Source: Micropterix aruncella
Taxonomy: Eukaryota > Arthropoda > Insecta > Lepidoptera > Micropterigidae
Assembly: GCA_944548615.1 (NCBI GenBank)
Contig: OX155966.1
Location: 32,675,992 to 32,739,991 of the forward strand
DNA length: 64,000 nucleotides
Direction: 5' to 3'
In this document: one piece after another, positions 47,786 to 59,984 of the stretch
Numbering within the stretch: the stretch's first letter is position 1
Layout of the letters: each line of letters begins with the position of its first letter
The notes under the pieces: model-generated
Seen by the model: only the letters and a program-made list of their open reading frames with translations
What the model was told of the DNA's origin: nothing
Databases searched by the model: none
Translations under genes and position numbers: made by a program

Positions 47786-49640
47786 GATACGACGTATTTT
47801 ATTTTCTTCATCGCGAATATATAGGTCACATCCAGGTCACAAAAAACACTGCGCATTGTGACGTCTATCGATATTTCTACATTTTCCGCAATATTTCCGC
47901 TTCCCCTATAATCAAATTAGTAGGTAAACGAAAAATTGCCTTATAATTCAATTTCCTTTGAAGACGATTTCTGATGGACTTTATTGAACGGGAAATAATA
48001 ATTTCGAAAGTCAAAGAATATTGCACTGAAATTATTTAAAAAAAATATATCGTTAGCTGTAAGCGACAATGGGACATCTTAAAAATACTACTTTCGAGAT
48101 AAATGAATTTTCAGTTTTGCTTGGGTTCTAACTTTATTATATATTCTTATTTTGAATTCAAATCATGATTTTTTAATAGAAGAAACGCTAATTTTCTTGC
48201 TTTATTAGTTTTGAAAAATGTACACCTTAATTTTGACGGCTTATGCTATTCTGTAAAAAATGGGGAAATGACTCTGTTGCATTGAACTTTGTATTAATAA
48301 TAATTTCAATGAAAAGGGATTTTGAAATACAACAGTGGGTTGTTCTTTAAATTGCATACATACCTCAGTGTTGCCTTCCACATTTCGTAATTCTTTTAAA
48401 GCCATAGTGGGTTCGTAATGCTGTTAATGCAATAAATGGTAATAAGGATAGAAGCGTTAATTTGTATTCCTCATACTTTATAATAAGATAAATAATTGTC
48501 TTTAAATAAAATATTTTTTTTTGTATTTTAATGTTTTATATAACATTGCATTTTTATCCAATTATTGGAATATGTTTAGAAATTGATAACTTAATATCAA
48601 AATTTCTAAATGAGCCTGAAAATATATAAATCAGATATTCATTAATATGTAATACTTTGGACTACTTTCAACTAATTCTTTAATTTTGATTCCATTTTAG
48701 GTCTATTTTTCAACATGATTTTTTTTAATACCTATTAGTACCCAAATTATTTTTTTAATGTTTTTTCTTTAAAATATATCCAAACGTGTGCACAAGTAAA
48801 ATATTTTTTTAGTACGCCTGCTTTAGTACAGGTAGCGTACAGTACCTAGTTAACCCTTCGAGTAGCGGCATAATTTCATGGCAGACCGCGGAAATTTATT
48901 GAAATTTCTTGCAATATCGGCGCGCTCAGCAAAAAGTACTATAACTATGGAACTACTATAGCAATCATAAAACAAATAACTGTGCTATGATTGCATTAAA
49001 ATTTGATATATATAATATTGAAATTTCATTTTGTAAAACAAATAGATAGTTATGAATAAATATCAGAAAGTCGAAAAAGTGACAAAAACTCGGCATTTCT
49101 AACTTGTCTTGTCTTACGGAAAAATACGGAAGCCTATTTAGAAATTTTAAATCTTATAGTAATCTTTATTAGATTCTCTATTAAAGGTAATATTTTGTTT
49201 TGCTTATATACATACAAAAATATGTAGATATTAGCTCATAAAAACCAATAAAATTTTTTATAGTTTCTCGAAAGAAAAAAAAATGATTGCAATAGAATTT
49301 TACCACAAATATCCTCGAAATGACGCACGAAATTAATTTAGCGGCCGTCTATGTATCTATGGTAATAACGAGATATTTGGTATGGATTTTAGGATGCGTT
49401 CGAATTAGAAAACAATATTACTGTGCTCTCCGGGAGCAAGCCGCCAATATTGGTCGTTACGTAGCCGAAGGGGCGGCTTTGACGTATTGATTAAGATGCT
49501 ACAGTGTGGTTTCATTTTTGCTTCTGGTACAAACACGAATATTTTGTAATACTTCAGGAATGTATACATCTCGAGCTTTGCCTTATTAAATTAATTAAAT
49601 AAAATAAAATCAATAAATGATCAAATTCAAAGCAAATATG
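47786..49640. other. unassigned, AT-rich, no gene seen
   Basis: No supported gene. A GC-richer patch at 49430-49490 (GGGAGCAAGCCGCCAATATTGG) is unexplained. Confidence 0.35.
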
Positions 49641-49860
49641 TTAAGTATTCTGATTACATAATATTTATTTATTTATTTATTTATTAATTTACAATAACTT
49701 TATAATTATGTACATAACATACTATGGGTGATTTTGAAGAGATTGAGCACATCCTATGGTGAAAATGTCTATCCGCATTCCTAACTAGGTCAGAGACCCG
49801 TATCTAGGGATGCTGCTTTTTGTTTAAAGGTATCGACATTGATTTTATAAAATCAATGGT
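49641..49860 (-). mobile_element. LINE 3' UTR with (AAAT)n tail
   Basis: (ATTT)n at 49662-49686 on the plus strand is the tail of a minus-strand LINE. CTAACTAGGTCAGAGACCCG at about 49782 recurs as CTAACTAGGCCGAGACCTG at 55560, next to another (ATTT)n tail. No RT coding remains here. Confidence 0.5.
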
Positions 49861-50169
49861 ATCGATGAGCTGACTCTTTTGATGTTATGAACTTACTTTG
49901 CATTGCATAATACATAAGAATATATACATATATACATACACATACATACACACATACATATTGATCAACTAATTTATTTATATTGACCACCGTGCGACCT
50001 CGTCTTAGACAAGTATTAGCGTGTTGGTGAATTAATGATCTGGATATCGGAAGCAAGTTCTATCCTTCAAATTCTTTGCATGTCTGTATGCAAACATGGA
50101 CTCTCTACGTGTCTGTATGCAAATGTGATCTAATTAAAATTAAAAATGTGCTTGCCATTTAATCCGCGA
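49861..50169. other. unassigned
   Basis: Includes a CATACATACACACATACATA low-complexity run at about 49935-49960. Confidence 0.35.
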
Positions 50170-50775
50170 ATCTATGGCCTGTAAGGGGCCTTGGTTCGGC
50201 TCAAGTCATGGTTTAACTCCCATCCGATAGCATCGTCGAAGAGAGACGAATCTGTAAAGGACACTGTGAACCCTGTCACGGCTGTGTCGTGGACAGGTGG
50301 CGATCAGATCCTCTGTGGGACCACCTCGGGCGCTCCTGGGTGGCTTGAGTATAGTGCGGCGTTAGCCAGTCGACTGTGCATTCCGGCGAATAACCGGGGG
50401 AGGGGGGTTCTCCGAACGGTGTGATACGTTTTCTATGCAGCGAAGGTGGTTGTTGACCTAATGTCAGCTATCTTTGAAATTACCCGTTAGTCACCTGTTC
50501 CCGTGTGAGTTGACGGGCAAAGGGCGCTACGGTCCGCAATAAATTCGAACTGAATTACCGCTGACATCAGGTAGAGACTGCGCAAGCGACTTTGAATTCA
50601 TGACTAGACTGGAGGACGAGGAAATCCGCACAAATCTGGTAGTGAGAGCGTGAGGTTGGCCCCCTATGTTCACTTCCCAGGGTCGCTATGTTCACTCCAC
50701 GGGCGATAGATCGACCTGATGTCGTTAAAACTCTCTGGTGTGATGGGTCCGCCCGTCGTGTGGACACCCTCAGAT
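50170..50775 (-). repeat. family Q, diverged near-complete copy
   Basis: B-to-A on the plus strand, from near GGTTCGGCTCAAGTCATGG to GGGTCCGCCCGTCGTGTGGACA. Several landmark segments (AACCGGGGGAG, GCTGACATCAGGTAGAGA) match 14086-14545 and 61375-61520 better than the 6-9 kb copies, so the family has subfamilies. Confidence 0.65.
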
Positions 50776-51683
50776 GCCCGAAGGCGGTACATTATGCATT
50801 CTTATATCGTATTAAATTGGCCTAACTCCGATACAGCTTTCAATACACCAGCGAGATAAGGGTTAGACATGTTATCTCTTCTCTTTAATTGTGTGATGAA
50901 GCCAGCAGTTATCACTTGTGCCTGCCAAAAGCTACGTAGTGTGTAGCAGTAAATATATACTAAAGTTACAGCGTCAATATAGGAGCGCAAGCGAATAATT
51001 TCCTCAGCCCTACTGTAATATTCCGCCGAGGGGCGAAATTAGCATAACGCAAAATAAACGAGTACCTATTACAGGCATGTGTAAGGGAGAGACGCATTAA
51101 AACGATTTGATGAAATTAACGTTTGTCAACCGAATATGCGCTCGGCTTAATTTAATTTGTCTTTGAGGCATTAGGATGACTGCAGACTGTTTTGTAAATG
51201 GCTCGAGGCGTATAATATAAAATACCGCTAATTTCAAAATTCTAGTTACAATACGTATATTTTATATGTATACCTAATTAAGTAAATGGTGGCGAGAAGG
51301 AAGCTCAACTGATATTTTGTTAAATAAAATAAAATACATTTAATTCCGGCAATTTGGTATATTTTCTTGTCCCGTCTCTTTTACAACTGTGCCCGTCCAA
51401 TTCGAGTTGATGAAGATTAAATATTTATGTTTCGACTTACTGTTTACGGTATTAACACGAGTTTAGGCGAAAATTTAAGCGCTTGAGCTTATTCTCAGCG
51501 TTTCAACAAATTTCCCTAGCGTTAAATTCAACTTAAACTTGATTATTTGCCAAATGAATGTTGCGGTTCTCGGGAATACACATCCTAAATTTCTCATTAA
51601 TTAATTACAACGTTCTTCTTATTAGTGGCTTCGCTCGTTCTTGGGCTTGACTTTTAGTAATTAGCTACAGATACCCATTTATA
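50776..51683. other. unassigned, no gene seen
   Basis: AT-rich; 50802-50990 (-) reads LVYIYCYTLRSFWQAQVITA then LKRRDNMSNPYLAGVLK, possibly another LINE tail, but not firm. Confidence 0.3.
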
Positions 51684-51712
51684 AAATCGAAGACTATCGC
51701 GGTTGTTTGACA
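51684..51712 (+). repeat. 29-bp motif, copy 3
   Basis: Same 29 bases as at 39797 and 43186; here it directly abuts the left end of the foldback element at 51713. Confidence 0.9.
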
Positions 51713-52119
51713 TTATAAATAGGATAGAAAACGAATTTACCGCGTGAAATTTGTAGGACCCGACGTTTCGGTGACGTTGCAGCCGCCGTTGTCTAGGGTA
51801 GACTGAGAGCTGTCAGTCCGTTGTTTAGCGGGTAGGCCGCAAACCGCTGCCGCCACTGCGTATCCTGTTTTTGACAGTGAGTGTACAGGATACAGTGAGT
51901 GTTGTCTGCAAGACGGATTTTAAAAATTCCCGCGCTCCGAGCCCGGCCCCCCACCACCGTTATAACCTACGCAGTGGCGGCAGCGGTTTGCGGCCTACCC
52001 GCAAAACAACGGACTGACAGCTCTTCAGTCTACCCTAGACAACGGCGGCTGCAACGTCACCGAAACGTCGGGTCCTACAAATTTCACGCGGTAAATTCGT
52101 TTTCTATCCTATTTATAAG
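51713..52119. mobile_element. foldback element with ~150-bp near-perfect inverted arms
   Basis: Arms 51713-51862 and 51970-52119 are near-perfect inverted copies, including CCCGACGTTTCGGTGACG and GTTGTCTAGGGTAGAC, around a 107-bp loop. Outer ends read TTATAAATAGG and CCTATTTATAA. No coding. High arm identity suggests recent activity. A diverged arm is at 35815-35935. Confidence 0.88.
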
Positions 52120-52885
52120 ATATCCATTTAATTTAATTTTGTTTTACCGTGTTCTATATCACATAATCATAAGCTTAAAATAACAACATATATACATATT
52201 ATTATATATTAGTCATAGTTACAGGTAATAATAATATATTCACATATTATAAATACAAAGACAGTCTGCTTTAAACATGTTACTTAAATTTGCTATAAAA
52301 TGGGCGGTAATCAGTATCTCCTTATTTGCATTTTGTGCGGCGCCGCACCGCATAGTGTGGACCAGCTCTTAGAGGCCCCCATCGAGGATTATTAAAAGTG
52401 CAATATGCCCCTAGAATGTGTAACGTCCCTTCCGGGATGCAAAAGGTACGGCCGAGTTTTTACTTCACAAGTTTAGGGAGGAATCTTACCCAATCGGTGG
52501 TTTTTATATCGAAATTAGTTGACTGTCAAAATACGTCATGATACAAAATCCAAGTCAAGTCAAATCTACTAAATAGTTAAGTCTACAACGATAGACTACA
52601 ATGAATACCTTCTCTTGTTCAAAATACTTTATTAGAAAAGTAAGGACTCTTATCGCAGGCTTAAAGTAAACTTTTCAAGACAATCATCAATAAAACAACC
52701 AATCAATTTAGAATTATGATGTAGTTTCAATATTTTAATAATAATTAGTTTGCGTGTTAAATCACGGAAAATATCAAGTCTACATACAAATATGTTTCTT
52801 TTTGCATGTAAACACGATACTTAACGAAGGGGGTACAATCAAAAGAGCATGTATAGCTACTGATTGGTATTCGTATCTATGTACA
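52120..52885. other. unassigned, no gene seen
   Basis: AT-rich; no supported feature. Confidence 0.35.
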
Positions 52886-53430
52886 ATCAAACGACTGAGG
52901 AAGTTGTCGAGAGAAAATTAGCGGAACCATTATGGAGATCTTTCGGAACCGTTGATATATAATCGTTGCCTATATGTAGTAAGGAAACTAGTACGTATAC
53001 GAGCTTGAAGGCTCGTATACTCACCAAAATCGATGCACTGGAGATGTGGTGTTGGCGTAAATTGCTAGGAATCCCATGGACAACACGCCGCACCAACAAA
53101 TCTGTCCTGGAAGAACTCGGCATCCAAGTGAGGCTCTCCACCGTATGCATGAGAAGGGTCCTGCAGTTCTTCGGTCATGTTGCCAGGAGAAACCCAGAGA
53201 ATCTGGAGAAAATGCTTTCCGGGAGTCAAGTAGAGGGAAGAAGAAGCAGAGGCAGAAAACCGGTCAGATGGAACGACCTCATCAAAGAAGTTACAAAAGG
53301 GTCAATACAATCTGCGACCCGCCATGCAGAAGACAGGTCAGAGTGGAGGAGCCTCGTAGGCAAACTGTTTTCTAGTGGCCACGATCCTCAGTAATGAGGG
53401 AACGACAAAGAAGAAAAATATGTAGTAACA
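52886..53430 (+). mobile_element. RTE-type LINE C-terminus
   Basis: Frame 52966-53394 reads KIDALEMWCWRKLLGIPWT, TRRTNKSVLEELGIQ, RRVLQFFGHVARRNPENLE, GRRSRGRKPVRWNDLIKE, the conserved tail after the RT of RTE elements. Upstream (52890-52965) VVERKLAEPLWRSF continues it in another frame. The stop is followed by a short GAAGAAAAATATG 3' region. The RT itself is missing. Confidence 0.85.
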
Positions 53431-53814
53431 TCAACAAAGGCGCGACATGTCTCCTGTGTGGATACGTTGCCCAATTAAGTCGTCCGGCGGCGGCGCGGTG
53501 CAGAGCTTCGGATCTTCTATTATCCTAAATATCGTGTGACCGCCTGTTGGGCTGTGCGGCATTAAGATAATAAGGTTAGGGGTTGCGGTGGCTAGTGCGG
53601 TGGACGCTTAATTGCCAACAGCGTCTCTATCCTGTCCGACGAGACGGACATATTGAGTGAGACATGGACGGCCTGAGGATGGATTGAGGTCGACGTTTCG
53701 CGGCTGCATTGCATGGCTCATAGCATTAGCGATGATAGTGAGTATACTAGCGACGTTATGTGCAGTCCCGGATGAGGTAGCGAAAGGTTTCGTGCAGCTT
53801 GGGCCATAAGTTCT
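53431..53814. other. unassigned GC-richer sequence
   Basis: No frame or repeat boundary that I can support, although the base composition is unlike the AT-rich neighbours. Confidence 0.3.
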
Positions 53815-54515
53815 ATAGTATTTCCGGGGTGGCCTAACTCACGATTCAGCTCCTCTTCAGTAACCACGTCTAGTGAGAGACTACCACGGGAAGGACTCTC
53901 GCGTCCCAGGTCTCACGATCTCTGGATCAGTTTCCCTTGAGGAAAGGCCCTCCGGCGGTACTGGACGGTTTGTGCATCGTCCGGCGACAGCCAATCATTT
54001 GTGCATTCTGATTATTAATGATGGAGTGTGGAAGCTATGGAAATATACTGTCTCCTAAGCAGCGGGGGTGGATGTTGACCTGTTGTCAAGCCACTCTTGA
54101 AACGACCTATCGGCCACTGGATCCCGTGTGGCATTACGGGCAAAGAAAGCCCAAGTCCGCGATATCATCATATTGAATTACCGCTGTAATACAATTGGAA
54201 GAGGCCACGCAAGCGACTCCGTTCCAGTAACCAGTCGGGAGGATGGATATATCGTGAAAGTTAATTCCAGACGGAGATATCCGCTTGAAATTGGTATCCA
54301 AAGGGCGAGGTAGCCACACTGGGTTACCTTCCTAGCCTCGCCGTAACGCGTTCGCCTCTGGCGGGTTCGTGGCTTTGCTGGAAGGTAGATTTGTATCGTC
54401 TCAAAGTCATCTATGCTCACCTCACGGGAGATAGAACGATCATTATCGTTAAAACTCCTTGTGGTGACGGATTTGAGCGTTGTAATTGACACTTTTAAGA
54501 CCCGGATCACGGCCA
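53815..54515 (-). repeat. family Q, diverged near-complete copy
   Basis: B-to-A on the plus strand, from GGGGTGGCCTAACTCACG to the A-end CGTTGTAATTGACA. It is followed at once by the segment shared with 34710-34780. Confidence 0.7.
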
Positions 54516-54600
54516 TTCCGAGCCGGTCGAAAAACTTTACATTGGCGCCCCTCCCCTCCAAAATTTGAGATTATTGATTTTTAAAAAAACTCACTAAACA
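54516..54600. repeat. segment shared with 34710-34780
   Basis: CCGAGCCGGTCGAAAAACTT then ACATTGGCGCCCC then GATTTTTAAAAAAACTCAC. An ACATTGGCGCCC string can mark an LTR end plus primer-binding site, but no LTR pair is visible. Confidence 0.45.
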
Positions 54601-54944
54601 AATATTCTGTGTGACCGGGAGAATAAAAATCTTTAAATAAATTTGGTATTTTTGTACATATTCGCTTACAACTTTCCTTACATGTGACATTAATATAGAA
54701 TAGATACAACCAGCGTAGACAACGCACAATCCAGACTGCAAAGATACCTTCAATCCTTAGGTCCCAGACAGTTTTACTATCTAATCTTCCTACAGCTTAA
54801 CGCTTGCAGCTTTCCTTTCCCCGATAGAATCTATTCCATATCAACTAATGATTATAGAGACTCATTTCAAAGAGTAGTTGCCACAAAGAAATAACGCTGG
54901 TTATTCGCACACGTAATTAGCCACATAAATAGCGACCGTCGTTT

Positions 54945-55214
54945 GACGTTCGGCGTTCGGGTTTATTCAGCTCCTCATAGCCCCGTCACCTTCTGTCTTT
55001 GGTGAGGATTTTTTTCTAGACGAAACGTCAACTCCTCTGGCAGATACGTCACAGACACTACGCATGCGCTCACCAATCAACTTAGGATGCGGTCCAAAAT
55101 CAAACGAACAATCGATAGTACGACGCGCCCTGGAACAAGGCACTTTCGTGAAACATGTTTTTGTCAAACACCTGAATTTGGCTCCCCCTCAAATTGCCTC
55201 CTGGGACTGGTCAT
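54945..55214 (+). other. possible exon or TE fragment (open frame, GT donor)
   Basis: An open frame of about 88 codons runs from a stop near 54940 to a GTATGT at 55215. It includes PSPSVFGEDFFLDETSTP, SPINLGCGPKSNEQSIVRRA and TFVKHVFVKHLNLAPPQ. The segment is GC-richer than its flanks and could be one exon of a gene. I do not recognise the protein and see no partner exons. Confidence 0.3.
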
Positions 55215-55394
55215 ATGGTATGTATGTTTCTCACCTGTTACTATTTTAGAAAAAATATGATGTCTACAATTATTTAACAGTTCTAACGTTTTCCGCGCGA
55301 TTCATACTCGCTCTGCCTTTTGGAAATCGATATGCGTATATGGCTGGTATAACCTAACGAGTAACATTTTCTTTTTCATATGAAGATGATCATG

Positions 55395-55640
55395 TAAAAA
55401 AATTATTTATTTATTTATTTCATTTATTTATATAACTAATGCAAATATTAAAAATAACAGTAAACAATTTCAGCGTAGGAATTATGCATACAAATTCTTA
55501 CAATATTTAATCAAAAGCAGAAAAAAGAATACATCGCATAGTCTAGTGGCAACGTCACCTAACTAGGCCGAGACCTGTTCTAAGGTAAACATTTATTTTT
55601 GAATGTGCTTGTAACAATACCGTGTTTATAAAAATGGCAT
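55395..55640 (-). mobile_element. LINE 3' UTR with (AAAT)n tail
   Basis: (ATTT)n at 55403-55430 and CTAACTAGGCCGAGACCTG at about 55560; same kind of tail as 49641-49860. Confidence 0.5.
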
Positions 55641-55904
55641 ACCTATATTCCATGTATGCACAAAATAATAGAATTGCAAAACCATATTACAAATGACTAA
55701 ATACTTAAATTAAATAATTAAATTAAAGTAAGAAGTGGAAAATTAAAATGTCAGCAAATAAATTCAAATCAGGAAAAAACAAAACAATTTAAAATAGTAA
55801 AAATTAGAATAAGAGTTTGAACAAAATAGTCCTGCATTTTACTTATAACTAAGATAAAATAGTGTGAAAACTAAAACAAATTATCTCTTAATCTACATTA
55901 AAAC

Positions 55905-56290
55905 AAAAAATAATATTAATAATAATAAATAAAATAATAATAATAATATAACATAATATAACATAATATAATATAAGATTCAAAATATTCAAATGTCCGG
56001 GTTAGATTATAATGTCCAATATTTTTTAAATTATTTGTCTTCCCTCTTTTACAAGCCAGTTTCTAAGCAGCCTTTTAAAGTAGGTCTTATTTTGTGCTGA
56101 TTTTATGTCGCCAGGAAGAGCATTGAAAAACCTTGGGGCAATGAATGTATAGGTTCGCTGACCAAAAGTAGTATACCTTCTAGGTACTATCATATTATTA
56201 TCTTCGGAAAACCTCGTTGATAGGGTATTTTGTGCAAAAATATTTAACTGATTGAACTTAATATATGATAGTGATGAATTCAAGTTGCGG
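55905..56290 (-). mobile_element. 5'-truncated LINE, C-terminus
   Basis: Minus frame 56026-56283 reads VPRRYTTFGQRTYTFIAPRF, FNALPGDIKSAQNKTYFKRL, LRNWLV, the last part of a Jockey/CR1-like RT protein, then a stop. An AATAAT/TATAA-rich tail lies at 55905-55975. Confidence 0.75.
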
Positions 56291-56329
56291 ATTACTACGC
56301 AAATTGAATTTACTGTTGCGGATCCAACA

Positions 56330-56583
56330 CCAAGAGTTTCCTCAATCGCTTGATAGGTGTACCTTTGATCTTCTTAATCTCACTCTCTCAATGTTTTCAA
56401 CAGTAACTGAAGACTAGAAGACATTAGTTTTAAATTCTTCCAGTTGCCTGTATGTTATGCAGATGGTCTGTATTTGATGTAATAATCTTTATTTTCACAA
56501 TGCGCGCATGTACCACTGAGTTTAGGTTAGTTGTAAGACATTGCTATGTGGCAATAAGCTCACCTTTTTGTACCTATAACAAT
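56330..56583 (+). mobile_element. LINE 3' UTR, same family as 465-1128
   Basis: GGCAATAAGCTCACC at about 56555 matches the GGCAATAAGCTCGCC of the first LINE. Coding is not preserved. It is joined tail-to-tail with the minus-strand LINE that starts at 56584. Confidence 0.45.
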
Positions 56584-57670
56584 TAAGTGCAAATAATTTC
56601 AATTTCAATTTTCAATTTTCAATTTATTTCCACAAAAAAAATCTTAACAGATTGTAGAAACTTAATATTTAGGTACATTTAAATTACAGTCTATTAGTCC
56701 GTTTTTACAAATATTTAAATTTATCACCACGTATATACAGTTACTTCATTATTGCTTTTAGGGCATAATAATCATTTTTAAGATTTATTTACTAAAACCA
56801 CAAATTAAAATAATCGATATAAATAATCAAGAAATTAAAATCAGAAAAAAGTCAGATTAATAAAAAAATGCTACTTTAAAATTGTCAAAAAAATGGCCAA
56901 AAAAATTGAAAAATTATTTAAAATTAACAAACTCATCGATCGAGTAAAAAGCTTTGTCTAATAAGAATTCTTTAAGTAACTTTTTGAATAAGCTTTCCAC
57001 TTGAATTGTTTTTAAACTTTTCGGTAGCCTGTTAAAGTAATATGGCCCGGAGTATTTTGTGTCTTGCCTTGCTGTGTTTAGTTTAATACATGGTATAAAA
57101 ATGTTTAATTTATTTCTCGTATTTTTAGTATGTGTATCTGAAAACTTTTTATAATGTGTTTCTTTATTCTTAAAAAACTCAGTCAGTAACTTAAAGAGAT
57201 AGAGTGAGGATTCTTAGCCTTTTAAAAATGGGTCGACACGACTCTTCCCTTTTCACCTTTGCAATTATTCGCACTGCTCTCTTTAGGAGTATAAATATGG
57301 GTTCCCTATGACAAACATAACAATTTCCCCAGATCGTAATGGCATAACTTAGGATAGCTTCAATATAGCTGAAATAAACATTTCTTGTTTGCAATTCATC
57401 CAACGACCTTCTTACAATACTTAAAGCATAACATGCCCGACTTAACCTACTTTCGAGGTTTTCACAGTGAAAGTTCCATTTTTGAAGTTCGTCGACATGA
57501 ACACCTAAAAATCTAGTACAATGAGTTTGAGGAATGGCAGTGTTATTTATTGAAAGTATTATTGGCGAACCTTTATTCCGATTTCGATGAATTGTAAAAT
57601 GTATGAAGTTACTTTTAGACGCATTTAGTGTGAGGTTGTTGCTCTCAAACCAACTATTAAGAGTTGGTGA
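56584..57670 (-). mobile_element. 5'-truncated LINE, RT thumb and tail
   Basis: (CAATTTT)-type tail at 56597-56630 on the plus strand. Minus strand, across shifts: NASKSNFIHFTIHRNRNKG, then FLGVHVDELQKWNFHCENLE and SYIEAILSYAITIWGNCYV. Then come FILLKRAVRIIAKVKREESC, TKNTRNKLNIFIP and a final LFKKLLKEFLLDKAFY. Jockey/CR1-like. Dead. Confidence 0.8.
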
Positions 57671-57677
57671 GAGAGCA

Positions 57678-57705
57678 TAAAGAGTTTATTATTATTATTA
57701 TTTAA
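57678..57705 (+). mobile_element. minimal LINE 3' end (ATAAAGAG plus TTA tail)
   Basis: CATAAAGAGTTTATTATTAT resembles the terminal AATAAAGAGTTTTATTATTA of the LINE at 465-1128. It may be a nearly fully truncated insertion. Confidence 0.4.
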
Positions 57706-59270
57706 GAAAAGAGCCTACCAGCACGTTCCTCATCACCAAGCGATAACCGTCTTCTTTTAAATTCGCTATACTAGCGAGACACAACTCGTGAACGATTTTC
57801 CTCATTAAATGCGCGTTGCAACCGTTCAAGACTTTGTTGTTCAATTAATTAAACCGATATAAATCGTAGTATATCATAGCGCCCACGTGTTCTCCTGACA
57901 AATCCACGTTTCGATGACAAATCGCATGTACCACGTTTACTCTGTACCAACGTACAGCGATTCAACTGATAGTCAGCGCTAACTTATTAAAGATAGTGGT
58001 GTTAAAAAATGCAGTGTTTCCAGCTTTAACTCCTATAGTTTCGTGGCATCTCAAAATATACAGAGTAGCCATTGTATAATTCAGGTGAATCGTTGCGATG
58101 CAGGACCATCGGCGTTCAGCAGACAAACGTTTCGAATCAGTATTCTGCTGTATTTCGTTTCTAATGGTGGTTCTAGGAAAATATGAATGGTGTTCGAGTG
58201 AAGAGTGATTTAGCAACTATCTGCCGTAGACGTTTCACATAAGTCCAAGGGCTGTAAGCCTCGAAGCAGTCAACATTATTTTTGCAAGCGATTTTTTAAT
58301 TGCCAGCGACCTTTTTCTATTAAATTAATGTATTTGCAAGTAGGTGCTATTAACAATGCATGCATTGTAGGATGAGTCAAAAGTGTTGGCGCTCTTTTGA
58401 GGACATCCTACTCGCATCAGGTGGTTTGATCGACGTGAGTTTCTAGACTCTAGTCAGGGGTCTTCAAAGGATTTTTTTCTGGCACACATTTTCTTTTGTT
58501 AGAGAACCACACAACTACATACTACATAGAATACCTCCATGTAAGTAAATGTTATCGTGTTCATGGCCGTAAGTACATTATTTAAAATAAAATTATGACT
58601 AAGTGTACAAAGATATTTTATTCTTGGGAAAATTGTCGATAGACATTCTTTCATTTCCTATTCGATGGATAGAAGTCGCTCGCTTTGGACACTTTTTAAA
58701 TTTGTCAGTGCTGAAAATCCCTGTTTGGCACGGATACGAGTTTGAAAATGCTATAAGAGCTATCAGGGCTTTTTTACTGAAATCTTGGTGTACTGATGAA
58801 ATGTAATTTCAAAACTTGTTTAAATGCAGCTCCTTGTATTTTAATTGCGAATTGTGTTATTTTTTTAACGCGTGAAACTTTTCATACTCTGCCAAATTTA
58901 AACCAACCAAACTGCTGCGAGAAATATTGAAGGGGTCTCTTACCTAGTCGAAATCTTTTTCATCAATATTTTTTTATTTTATTTTTTAATTTTAAACCAG
59001 TTGATAGGAATTCCTACACTTGGTTATATCAAAAAGTAACAAAAATAACAAGTATAATATTTAAATATATACCTATTAAGGTATAACGTATGAACGTCGG
59101 TATTGCAAGGTATGAATGTTGAACATCCAAGCGCAGATTTTCTAGGTTATATAGAGGAATCAACATTTTTCAATATTTTCAATAAAAATTCTTACATAAT
59201 TTCGTAGAATTCTCATGTGGACAATAGTACTATATAGTCAAAAAAATATTGGATAATTTCACAAATTATC
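57706..59270. other. unassigned, no gene seen
   Basis: Frames at 57962-58216 (-) and 58603-58806 (+) show no recognisable features. Confidence 0.35.
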
Positions 59271-59289
59271 ATACGACAAGATAATTTAA

Positions 59290-59780
59290 AGAAAAACCAC
59301 AATCAGTAATAATAATAATAATAGTTAATAGCCAATAGTTAGAAGAAAAAAAAGGCAATTGTAAAACAGTCAATAATAGAAAGAATAAGGAATAATAATA
59401 GTCAAGTAGGTCAATAGAATTGCGAAAAATTGATATTGTCGAAATCCTCAATGCTATAAATGGGGTGTTTAATCAAAATACCCTGTACCTTTTTCTTAAC
59501 GTGAACCTCCCCAAGGCCCCAAATGTGTAATGGAAGTTTGTTGTAGAATAAGTAAGATTGGCAGAGAAAGCTATTCCGCACCTTACTCAGTAGCACCTTA
59601 AAACGACGCAATTCCTCTTTATTTCGCGTATTATGCGAATGAATATTTGAATTAGTTGAAGTAGTCTCGATATTTTCTCTCGTATACATAATGTTTTGGT
59701 ATATATACGCGGCGTACAAAGTTACATTAGGAAAATCTTTGACAAATACAAATAACAACTGAGCGAAAACACCGTCGCCA
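59290..59780 (-). mobile_element. 5'-truncated LINE, C-terminus
   Basis: Minus frame 59411-59758 reads NVTLYAAYIYQNIMYTREN, IHSHNTRNKEELRRFKVLLS, KVRNSFLCQSYLFYNKLPLH and VHVKKKVQGIL. This is the same block order (HNTRNK.., FYNKLP) as in Jockey-type LINE tails. A (TAA)n-rich 3' region lies at 59300-59330. Confidence 0.8.
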
Positions 59781-59984
59781 ATCTTTTGTCATTACCAGCT
59801 TTTGTTTACCTTGCAATGTCTGTCAGTATGTACGTATATATGTTAGTTTGTTTAGATAAAATCTTGCAAGATTAATTAGAACCACTTCCTCTTACTCCTG
59901 AAGTTGTAATTTTACTTGTTGGTTCAATTCAGTTCAGTTCAGTTGGTTCAGTTCAGATGACAATGCATTTTTAGACTGAGCATG

